A stretch of 24,156 nucleotides of DNA, taken from positions 1 through 24,156 of IMG/VR virus record IMGVR_UViG_3300042691_000027; one strand, 5' to 3'. Both the position numbers and the translations under genes were made by a program. Every line of letters begins with the position of its first letter. Within the stretch, counting starts at the first letter, position 1. Source of the DNA: a virus. Positions 1 to 7,545 of the stretch are shown here, one piece after another. The notes beneath the pieces are model-generated. The model did no database searches and was not told the origin of the DNA. It saw only the letters and a list, made by a program, of their open reading frames with translations.

Positions 1-3000
1 TCCGTTTGGTGTAGGTACGCTTAGTACCTTCAATGTTGCGGTTGTACTGGCTTTCGACTTTCTTAATCTTCAACTGAACTTCTAGCTTAGCTTCTTCGTT
101 CTGAGCATCAACCAGTTTCTTTTCGAGACGTGCAAGTTCACGGGCTTTGCCAGACTCCAGCGAGGCAAGTTCAGCATCACGCTGAGCAGCAAGTTCCGCT
201 TTGTATTCCGCAGTCATTGGGCGTTCTTCAGTGCCTTGCTGAACCATGAAGCCTTTACGGAACTCCTCAGGGGTAACCCTACCCATCTGCTTCAGTTGTT
301 CAAAAGCCTCAGGGTTAATCTGCGGAGTGGGGTCTAGGTTCTTGGGGTCATAGAACACCACGTTGGGCATGTTCTGAATCTGTGAGTCAGAGTACTGCCC
401 CATACGGAACAACGTGGCGTACGCCATCAGTTCGCTGGCACGAGCGTTTTGCTCAGGCGACAAGCCCTCACCGATACCAAAGAGTTTTGCCTCGTGAGCA
501 ATCTTGGTCATCTCAGCGTACTGAGTCTTGAGTTCAGTCTGACGAGCCGCTTGGTCTTGCAGGCGGGTGAATACCTTGAAGTAGCCCTTGCTTTTGCGGG
601 CCATGTTGTCTTGGGTTTGGATACCGTCAAGAACTTTCTGAACCACGTTGCCTACGTTCTTGAGTACGCCCTTACCCTGCTTGCGCATCTCGGCTGCTTT
701 TTGAGACGCATCCACAATGTCACGGATTGAACGCTCAAGTCCACCATAAATAGCAAAGTTGCGGTTCGTAAAGTTCTGCGCAAAGAAGGCAGAGCCTTGA
801 GCCACAGACTCGGCAAAGCGCAACACTTCCATGTCGGACTTCTCGTTGTCCAGTGCCTCAGTGATTTCCTTAAACAGACCCGAGGTGTTGACCTCGGAGC
901 GTCCAACGCCTTGACGCACGTACTTGCGTGATAGGCTAATCAGGTAGCGAGCAGCGTCGTCATTGAAGCGCAGACCAATCTTGTTGAGTTGGTCTTTGAG
1001 CCAGTTCCAAAAACGCAGAATCGTGTTGTTGTCGATGGCAGCAGCACGGTCAGCCAGTACTTCTTCAACAGCTTCGAGGAAGGGTATACCCTTACCATTT
1101 GCATAGACCGTGGCTTCTTGTGTAAGTTGCGGGTCAGAGTCGGCAATGAAGCGGAGAATCTTGTCGAGTGCTTGGTTGCTGAATAAGCCACGGAAGCCAA
1201 CGTGCCCAAGAGTTTCGTGAGCAATGATGAACCGAGCGTGTTCTTCCGAGTGAATGAAGTCAGCAAACAGAACTACATTGTCGCCCCATGCCATACCAGC
1301 AGCGTTAACTGCCTCGATGTCGCCATTCTTGCGTGCCTTAGCAGCAGCCTCGAACAACGTAGGATTACTCCTACGCATATCTTGCATGTTGGCAAACACG
1401 CTGACACGAGGCTTACGGGCGTACTGGGAAATTACACGGGCTGCAAACAGACGCAGTGGGCCAACCTTCATTGGATTCAGAGGTTTACCATCCGCACGGT
1501 AGGCACGCCAGTCGTCATCACTGTTAGGCTTGCGGTCATAGAACGGGTCGAACTGAAGGTCATCCAGTGTGGTCTGGTCATCCACTTCCTCAAGGTCACG
1601 CAGTTCTTTGCGTGCTGCCTCATGCTTTTGCACGAAGTCAGTCTTGGTAGTTTTCTCCTCAGCCACCGTGTTGGGGATGAAGTAGGATGTGCCAGCAGGT
1701 TGAGTCACATAGGGATTACCCTTAGTGTCAAAGAAATCTTTGATGCGTCCACGCTGCCCAATCAGGAAGGTGTCATCTACAACATCAGCGTAGAGTTTCT
1801 TCAGACGGGTAACCAGTTGCGCTCTGTTAGGCCACTGTGGATTAGAGTCAATGAAGTTCGCCAAGCGTTCTTCAGCACTGATGTCATTGTTGACTGTAAC
1901 CACGTCATCCTTGACCGCTTCCTGAACAGTCTTAGCCCCGGGCACACGCACCTTGGCTTGAACAGCAGCGTCATTTAGTAGGCCAGTATCAGCCAGCAGT
2001 GCATACAGACGGGACTTAGGCGAGATAGATTCTTGGTCAAGCGCAACTTCACGCAACGCATTGGCGTAATCAATCTTCGAGACGCCACGCTCAGGGTCTG
2101 CCAAGAAGTTGGCAGCAGTCTTACGCAGGTATGTACGGTCTGCCCCAAAGACATAGGACGACACAATCTCGAACAGAGCCTCGGCATAAGCCGCAGCGTT
2201 CTTAGTTGTCTCAGCAGTTTCAATGGCGAGGTCAAGTTCCTCGTTAGCCGCCACAGTTTCAGCCGATGCTTCTTGTGCACCACGCTTGACGGGCTGGCTT
2301 TCAACAACCGCAGGCTGAGTAGTCGTACCCATAAGTTGTCCAACCATTGCAGCAAGACCGCTTGGGCCACGCTGTAACTGCGCACCTGCGGGGGCTGCGG
2401 CCTTACCTGCCGCCTCAGTCTTTTTTGCCGGGGCTTTCTTTAATGCCTTACCTCCCTTGGGTGGCGGAGGTTCAGTCGGCGTTACTTCTTGGGTTTGCTT
2501 CTTCCCGCGCTTGAGAGACTTGCCGCCACCGCCTGCTTCAGTGCCGCCGCCTTGTTCTTGGGTCGTGGGCTGGTTCCCAGCTTGCCGCCCGCCTTGTACT
2601 CCCGCATTATCTTGCTGACGTTTTGGCTGACGACCTTGTTGCTGCTTCCCTTCTTGAGTGGCATCTTGTTCTCCTTGAGTTTCGGGTTGTAGGAAATCGC
2701 CTTCATCAAACTGACCATCAAATACCGTACCGTCAGCATCTTCAAAGCGACCAGTGCCATGTGGCAGACCGTCCTTGAACTGACCAGTGTAGGTAGAAGT
2801 GTCAGAGTAAATCAGCGTACCTTGTCCATTGGGCACACCCTTCTTCAGTTGGCCTGTATATACAGAGCCATCTTCAAAGTTGATAACGCCAGACTTCTGT
2901 TTCTTGAGGGCTTCGCCTCGTGCAGCTTGAGCAGTAACGGCAGTGACTGGAGCACCAGTCGGAGGAATCTGGGCCGCACCCTGCTGCACAGTTGGAGTAA

Positions 3001-5236
3001 CTTGTTGTGGTGTGCCTGCGCTACGCAGGGCTGCCACGGTAGGCTGACCTTGCTGAGTAAACAGCGACATCTGCGGAGACGAACGCAAGTCCTGACGTGG
3101 AACCACAGGAGTTCCAGTAGGTTCAGGCAACTGCGTACCAACACCACGGCGTAGACCTTCGGCACGAGAAGGACGTGGAGCCTCACGGCGGCTAAACAAT
3201 TCCAACTGCTGCGGTGCACGCACGGGCAACGGTCGCATAGGAAGTTGTTGCTGTGTCTGTGCCTGTTGTGCACGCGCTTCCTCCATCGCTTGTTGAGCAA
3301 TGTCAAGTTGGCGTTGCGCTTGTGCCTGCGCCTGCAATCTGTTGAGTTCAACCTCACGCTGTGCGGCTGCTGCGGATTGGGCTTGTGCCTGAGCCTGACG
3401 ACTTTGCGCCAGATTCATCGCCTGCTGCATAGCAGGATTTACGATAGGTGCAGCTTGGTCAGTGAACCCAACACCACCGGGGGCAGGAGGGGCAAACTGC
3501 AAAGCCATCTGCCGTGGGTCGGCAACCTGTTGTTGTGGGCCAATCTGTGCAGCTTGTTCTTCAGGGGTAACATCACGGAAAGACTGAGTGGTGACATCCC
3601 ATACCTGAGGCATACGGTTGTCGCCCGTCTGCATACTGCGCTGCTTGGCTTCTGCAACAGGAATACCACCAAGGTCAAGCACACCTTGCGCACCACCAAA
3701 CTGGTTGGGTTGTACTTCACCTGTATAGATGCGGTCACCCGGAGTCGAACGGCGTACACCTTCAGCACCAGCCACAAAGTCAGGGCGTGCACCCATACCC
3801 CCAGTGATGGTCGGGCCACCAACAGGCTGCACTTCCGTGGATTCGCTAAGGCTTGGGTCAGGGTTCTGACTTGGGTTCAACAAGTTGGTAGGTTGTTTAC
3901 CGATAGGGCCGCGTCGTAGGTTCGCACCAGCACCAATCGTTCCACCAACACCAAAGCCAGCGGCAAACGACTCAACGAGTCGCTTCTGAACTTCAGGACT
4001 TGCAAAGTCTTGGTCAGTCAAACCAATCAGCAGGCTCTCTTGTCCTAGTTCCGTAACGCCTTCAGCAGTGCCGCCGACGATGGCTCCCTTGCCTCCTCGT
4101 TTGAGCAGTTCTGCACCACGTAAGCCTTGCGTCCCGAGGAAAGTCTTGCCTTGTATATCTTGTAGGTTTTGTGCTCCACCTCGTGCGGACAAACCACCAG
4201 CACCAAACAAGCGGGAGGCGAGTAAAAATTCAGGGAGAGATTCGAGGACGGCATAGGGAACTGCGCCAGACAAAGCGGCAAGACGAGCATTGTTGTCATC
4301 GGCTCCGGTTCCTTGTTCACGGAACTCCCCATAAATATCGGCTACGCCTGTACCGTAGTTTTGCGCAGTGGAGAGAATCGTTGCGCCAGCAATACCTGCG
4401 GCTTCACGCAGCAGTTTAGTTTCAGCAGCATCTAGTGCTTCGCCTGCTGCACGCTTTTTCAGCGCAGCAATGACGGATTGTTTGAAGGCAGTCTTACCTG
4501 CTAAGCCTGCAAGTGCACCACCTGCACCAGCCAACGGGCCACCTGCGGCAGTACCTGCAAAGAAACCTGCGGCAGCAGTGCCAACAGATTCCAGAATGTT
4601 CGGGCCTTGTTGAGCAACCGTAGCAGCCAGCCATTCAATCGCACCACGAGTGGAGTCAATCTCACTGAACTCACGGCGGAACGGTAGGTTCTTACGGATG
4701 TCCTCCATCTGCTGGTCAACAATACCCTGACCAGTTTGTTCGGCTCCAAGGAACTGTAAGCCCCGGCCTGCAAGCATTTGCAACTGGTCAACACCAATAC
4801 CGAAGTTCTTGGACATAAGACGCCCAAGGCTTGGATTGCGAATCGAACCAGCTAGTTGCCCGTAGGCTTGAGGAGTTAGCGTAACCCAGTCACCACCTTG
4901 AGGCATACCCACAGGTGGTTGGTCAAGCAGTTGCTCGGCACGCAACGTCATGTCTGAGTCGTCCTCAGCAAACGTCACACCTTGTACAAACAACTCTTTA
5001 CGTGACGGGCTGTACGCAATCGCCGGAGGTTTCTTCATCGGCGGAAGTTCAAACTGCGTAGCACGCTGCCCGGCTGCACCCATTGCAGCAATATCAGCTA
5101 AACCTTTTTGCAGTGCATCAGAACCCGTAGACGCTACTGGATTCAGAAACGAGTAGGGACTCATTGCACTGGCGAGCGAGCCACCAGTATCCGCATATAG
5201 AGGATTTTCAAATGACTGTGTGGCTTTTGTCGCCAT
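1..5236 (-). CDS. Giant internal virion (ejection) protein, partial at 3' end
   Basis: An open frame of 1745 codons runs from ATG at 5236 off the left edge; I checked the frame at several points and saw no frameshift. It is preceded by an AAGGTG ribosome site. Residues 198-245 and about 315-345 are hydrophobic and Gly/Ala-rich. Residues about 606-665 are a Gln/Ala-rich coiled coil. Residues 785-848 are three MORN repeats. Residues about 850-930 are a Q/G/K/P-rich linker. Residues about 1300-1400 carry HETLGH (H1340, H1345) and EEVLAD (E1391, E1392), a possible metallopeptidase site. Residues about 1675-1735 are a charged coiled coil. The size, last place after gp14-like and muralytic proteins, and mosaic build match T7 gp16-like internal proteins and phage large polyvalent proteins. 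The ejection role is inferred, and the C-terminus lies outside the window. Confidence 0.85.
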   Translation of the reverse strand, partial: MATKATQSFENPLYADTGGSLASAMSPYSFLNPVASTGSDALQKGLADIAAMGAAGQRATQFELPPMKKPPAIAYSPSRKELFVQGVTFAEDDSDMTLRAEQLLDQPPVGMPQGGDWVTLTPQAYGQLAGSIRNPSLGRLMSKNFGIGVDQLQMLAGRGLQFLGAEQTGQGIVDQQMEDIRKNLPFRREFSEIDSTRGAIEWLAATVAQQGPNILESVGTAAAGFFAGTAAGGPLAGAGGALAGLAGKTAFKQSVIAALKKRAAGEALDAAETKLLREAAGIAGATILSTAQNYGTGVADIYGEFREQGTGADDNNARLAALSGAVPYAVLESLPEFLLASRLFGAGGLSARGGAQNLQDIQGKTFLGTQGLRGAELLKRGGKGAIVGGTAEGVTELGQESLLIGLTDQDFASPEVQKRLVESFAAGFGVGGTIGAGANLRRGPIGKQPTNLLNPSQNPDPSLSESTEVQPVGGPTITGGMGARPDFVAGAEGVRRSTPGDRIYTGEVQPNQFGGAQGVLDLGGIPVAEAKQRSMQTGDNRMPQVWDVTTQSFRDVTPEEQAAQIGPQQQVADPRQMALQFAPPAPGGVGFTDQAAPIVNPAMQQAMNLAQSRQAQAQAQSAAAAQREVELNRLQAQAQAQRQLDIAQQAMEEARAQQAQTQQQLPMRPLPVRAPQQLELFSRREAPRPSRAEGLRRGVGTQLPEPTGTPVVPRQDLRSSPQMSLFTQQGQPTVAALRSAGTPQQVTPTVQQGAAQIPPTGAPVTAVTAQAARGEALKKQKSGVINFEDGSVYTGQLKKGVPNGQGTLIYSDTSTYTGQFKDGLPHGTGRFEDADGTVFDGQFDEGDFLQPETQGEQDATQEGKQQQGRQPKRQQDNAGVQGGRQAGNQPTTQEQGGGTEAGGGGKSLKRGKKQTQEVTPTEPPPPKGGKALKKAPAKKTEAAGKAAAPAGAQLQRGPSGLAAMVGQLMGTTTQPAVVESQPVKRGAQEASAETVAANEELDLAIETAETTKNAAAYAEALFEIVSSYVFGADRTYLRKTAANFLADPERGVSKIDYANALREVALDQESISPKSRLYALLADTGLLNDAAVQAKVRVPGAKTVQEAVKDDVVTVNNDISAEERLANFIDSNPQWPNRAQLVTRLKKLYADVVDDTFLIGQRGRIKDFFDTKGNPYVTQPAGTSYFIPNTVAEEKTTKTDFVQKHEAARKELRDLEEVDDQTTLDDLQFDPFYDRKPNSDDDWRAYRADGKPLNPMKVGPLRLFAARVISQYARKPRVSVFANMQDMRRSNPTLFEAAAKARKNGDIEAVNAAGMAWGDNVVLFADFIHSEEHARFIIAHETLGHVGFRGLFSNQALDKILRFIADSDPQLTQEATVYANGKGIPFLEAVEEVLADRAAAIDNNTILRFWNWLKDQLNKIGLRFNDDAARYLISLSRKYVRQGVGRSEVNTSGLFKEITEALDNEKSDMEVLRFAESVAQGSAFFAQNFTNRNFAIYGGLERSIRDIVDASQKAAEMRKQGKGVLKNVGNVVQKVLDGIQTQDNMARKSKGYFKVFTRLQDQAARQTELKTQYAEMTKIAHEAKLFGIGEGLSPEQNARASELMAYATLFRMGQYSDSQIQNMPNVVFYDPKNLDPTPQINPEAFEQLKQMGRVTPEEFRKGFMVQQGTEERPMTAEYKAELAAQRDAELASLESGKARELARLEKKLVDAQNEEAKLEVQLKIKKVESQYNRNIEGTKRTYTKR
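2482..2664 (-). CDS. Nested, overprinted small basic phage protein (60 aa)
   Basis: This 60-codon gene lies entirely inside the giant virion gene on the same strand, in the +1 frame. Its ATG at 2664 follows a perfect AAGGAG (2671-2676) with a 6-nt spacer. The product starts MPLKKGSSNKVVSQNVSKIM, continues with REYKAGGKLG, and ends with an Ala-rich KQAVAASLSSAG segment and a KPKK tail. From memory this matches short phage proteins that begin MPLKKG(S/T)S, then have an amphipathic helix and a KQAVAIALS-type segment; I cannot run a search. The longer frame starting at 2760 has no such ribosome site, so I chose the internal start. In the giant frame the same DNA encodes only a low-complexity linker. 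The function is unknown; the charge would allow nucleic-acid binding. Confidence 0.65.
   Translation of the reverse strand: MPLKKGSSNKVVSQNVSKIMREYKAGGKLGTSPRPKNKAAALKQAVAASLSSAGRSKPKK
2693..2884 (-). repeat. Three MORN repeats within the giant virion protein
   Basis: Residues 785-848 of the giant protein form three units of about 23 residues on the pattern G-x-x-Y-x-G-Q-(F/L)-x-x-G-x-x-(H/N)-G-x-G. Examples are DGSVYTGQLKKGVPNGQGTL and STYTGQFKDGLPHGTGRF, with a shorter third copy DGTVFDGQFDEGDF. This is the MORN consensus. MORN arrays form elongated beta structures and are often linked to membranes or protein assembly. They sit just before the linker whose DNA also encodes the nested gene. 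Confidence 0.85.
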
Positions 5237-5244
5237 AGTTCACC

Positions 5245-7533
5245 TTACCTAGCTGCTTGTTGTGGAGGATTGACGGTGCTCCAAATACTTCTATCAACTC
5301 CAGATACTCGTTGAGCCTGAGGGCCAACTTCCAATTGCTGTCCATTTATAGTGACTTGCTTGTTAGCACCATCCACAACAAACATATCACCAAGGCCGTT
5401 AGCGTAGTAGACTTTACCATCGCCAGCATTTGAACCAACCATCTTAAAGCCAGCCAATTCAAGTTTCTTCTCAGCCAGTTTGACGTTACCTTTGATAACC
5501 TCAAGCTGAACTTCACGAGCAGTCTGAAGCGTCTGGTTAGAGACAGCCTTGTTGGTTTCTTCACGCATACGCAAGTTGGATTTGAATTCTTCCTGTGCAC
5601 GCTCAGACTGCAACGCAGCCAACTGTTTGCGGTACTCAGCATCCACTTGCGTCCTGACAAGTAATTCAACCCGAGTACCATCGAGGCCTGCTTTGGTCAC
5701 TTTACCGTTTACATACAAGTCATAGTTACCATCGGGGCGACGGAGCACTTGGTGTGGAGAACCTGTAAAGGCAGACAGCACAGACATGGCACGGCTGAAG
5801 TTACCAGTAGTAGCCCCTTCATACACGCCTAGGTCAGCTTGGTTTTTATACAGACCAATGTCGATTGCTTGAATCTTTGAGGCTGCTTCCCATGCTTTAT
5901 CACCAAACCCATACTGGTTGAACAAAGCCACTTGGCGTTGCAGGGCAGAACGAGTCTGAAGAATTTGCTGAATCTGTGGGTTAGCCATTGAAGCATCAAC
6001 CGTAGCAGACCCATACATGTAACCATCTTTGGACGCCACAGGAACAGGTGCAGCACTAGCCGCAGCATCAGCCACTTGAGTAGTAGTGCCAGACTGAACA
6101 GCATTACTAACTGCAACCGAAGGGGCAGCGGCAGGTGCAGCAGCCGTAGTAGTACCCTGCCTTACAGGAGGCATATTCGTAGCAATACCCGTAAGCGGCG
6201 CATCTCTGTTGTAGCCCAGTGCGATACCGTTCGTAATTACCCGTGGGTCGTAGGGCTGCTTGCCGTTCTCTTTCTGAATAATTGCGGTGACCAGTTGCTG
6301 CATAACCTGCGCATCTTGTAGGTTAAGGCGGTCAGTTGGCTTGACACCAAGGGCTTTTGATACATCGTTGATGTACGAGCCAGTTTTGTTGTTGTCCGTT
6401 TCAGGTGCCCAGCGGCTAATAATGCTTTGAACAGTGTTGATGCCCTGCTCGTTGTAACTAAGCAGGTTCACAGTCATAGCGCGAATACCCGCTTCAGGCG
6501 AGGAGAACTGCACAAAACCAGCAGCTTCTTTCGGGCCTTTATCAATACCGACCTGACCATTCCAGCTTTGATTACCGGATAGTGGGCGGATGTTTCCGGG
6601 GTTATTGTTGACCAAACCACGAACAGGTTTGCCCTTAGTATCAAGCTGCCAATCAGCGTACCCTTGTTGCTGAGAAGCCTGCACATTTTTAACACGCTCT
6701 GCTTCGGCGGCACGAGTACGAGTAACCTCGCCAGTTTTCAACTGCTCAAGCAGTTGCGCTTCAGTCAGTGGACGGTTAGCTTGTTCGACTTGACGAATCA
6801 TGTCGTAGTAAGGCGTAGCAGAACCAGTACCGACAGTAGGAATCTCTACACGGGTTACATCAGCATCGTAGATGCCAAGTGCACGACCGAGACGAGGGAT
6901 ACCAATCTGGTTGGCAAGCCAAGTACCACCTTGGGCAATTGCGTTATACGGGCCACCAGCCACAACATCAGCGGCAGCAGCAGGCGCACGGCCTAGATTG
7001 GCACGGTCAATGGCTGCTTGACGTTCGCGGTTGATAGTCTGCAAACGACGAAGCCGTTCAGCAGGCGGCAATGCTTGGAATTCAGCAACGGTTAATTCGT
7101 TAGTTGATACGGTCGCTAGTTGTTGCGGAGTACGCAAACCAGCGGTGGGAGCCGCAGCAGGCGCAGCAGCCGGAGGTCTAGCAGGTGCAGGTGCAGGTGA
7201 AACAGGCCCAGCAGGTGCAGGTGCAGGTGCAGGAGCAGCCGCCGCAGGAGCGGGTGCAGGCGGTTGAACCACCGTACCCTCAGGAGGTGGAGTACCAACA
7301 GCCACACCCGGAGCAAAATTGAATTGAGGAACCGGAGCACTAGCCACGGTCTCAGCACCTTCACCCATACGGGCGCGAATCGCCCGCAAGCGGGCGGCTT
7401 CATCTGCTGCGATTTCGTTGGCTTGTACTTGGAGTTGTAGGTCACGTTGACGCATGAGTTGATTCTCACGCTCAGTCATACTCCTACCGACAATCCCAGC
7501 ACCTCCAAGTAGTTGTCCTACGCTAAGGGCCAT
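5245..7533 (-). CDS. Internal virion protein with muralytic (lytic transglycosylase-like) domain
   Basis: 762 residues with an AGGAGA ribosome site before ATG at 7533. The N-terminus (about 1-60) is a charged helix, followed by a Pro/Ala-rich linker at about 72-140. A domain at about 305-440 begins NNNPGNIRPL, contains W-x-G-Q, a G-I-R-A-M core and RWAPETDN, and ends near ALGYNRD. This pattern is typical of virion-associated muralytic domains seen in phage structural proteins. The C-terminal half is helical and charged (about 600-700). The gene sits between the gp14-like and giant genes, the place of T7 gp15/gp16. The inferred role is opening peptidoglycan during genome entry. Bond specificity cannot be told from the sequence. 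Confidence 0.75.
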   Translation of the reverse strand: MALSVGQLLGGAGIVGRSMTERENQLMRQRDLQLQVQANEIAADEAARLRAIRARMGEGAETVASAPVPQFNFAPGVAVGTPPPEGTVVQPPAPAPAAAAPAPAPAPAGPVSPAPAPARPPAAAPAAAPTAGLRTPQQLATVSTNELTVAEFQALPPAERLRRLQTINRERQAAIDRANLGRAPAAAADVVAGGPYNAIAQGGTWLANQIGIPRLGRALGIYDADVTRVEIPTVGTGSATPYYDMIRQVEQANRPLTEAQLLEQLKTGEVTRTRAAEAERVKNVQASQQQGYADWQLDTKGKPVRGLVNNNPGNIRPLSGNQSWNGQVGIDKGPKEAAGFVQFSSPEAGIRAMTVNLLSYNEQGINTVQSIISRWAPETDNNKTGSYINDVSKALGVKPTDRLNLQDAQVMQQLVTAIIQKENGKQPYDPRVITNGIALGYNRDAPLTGIATNMPPVRQGTTTAAAPAAAPSVAVSNAVQSGTTTQVADAAASAAPVPVASKDGYMYGSATVDASMANPQIQQILQTRSALQRQVALFNQYGFGDKAWEAASKIQAIDIGLYKNQADLGVYEGATTGNFSRAMSVLSAFTGSPHQVLRRPDGNYDLYVNGKVTKAGLDGTRVELLVRTQVDAEYRKQLAALQSERAQEEFKSNLRMREETNKAVSNQTLQTAREVQLEVIKGNVKLAEKKLELAGFKMVGSNAGDGKVYYANGLGDMFVVDGANKQVTINGQQLEVGPQAQRVSGVDRSIWSTVNPPQQAAR

Positions 7534-7545
7534 GATGCTCTCCTA

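Noticed and set aside
1200-1220. Classical HEXXH zinc motif in the giant protein
   Set aside because: The residues are HETLGH, one longer than HEXXH, so only the HEXXGH form can be claimed.
2665-2760. Upstream extension of the nested gene to ATG at 2760
   Set aside because: The extra 32 residues overlap the MORN coding DNA and do not resemble the family; the ATG at 2664 has the strong ribosome site.
4045-4332. 95-codon minus-strand frame inside the giant gene
   Set aside because: Unlike the nested gene at 2482, its product has no family resemblance and I found no convincing ribosome site, so it is taken as a shadow frame.
7140-7270. GC-rich tandem-like DNA repeat as a regulatory or origin element
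   Set aside because: It encodes the Pro/Ala linker of the muralytic protein in frame, which explains the repetition.
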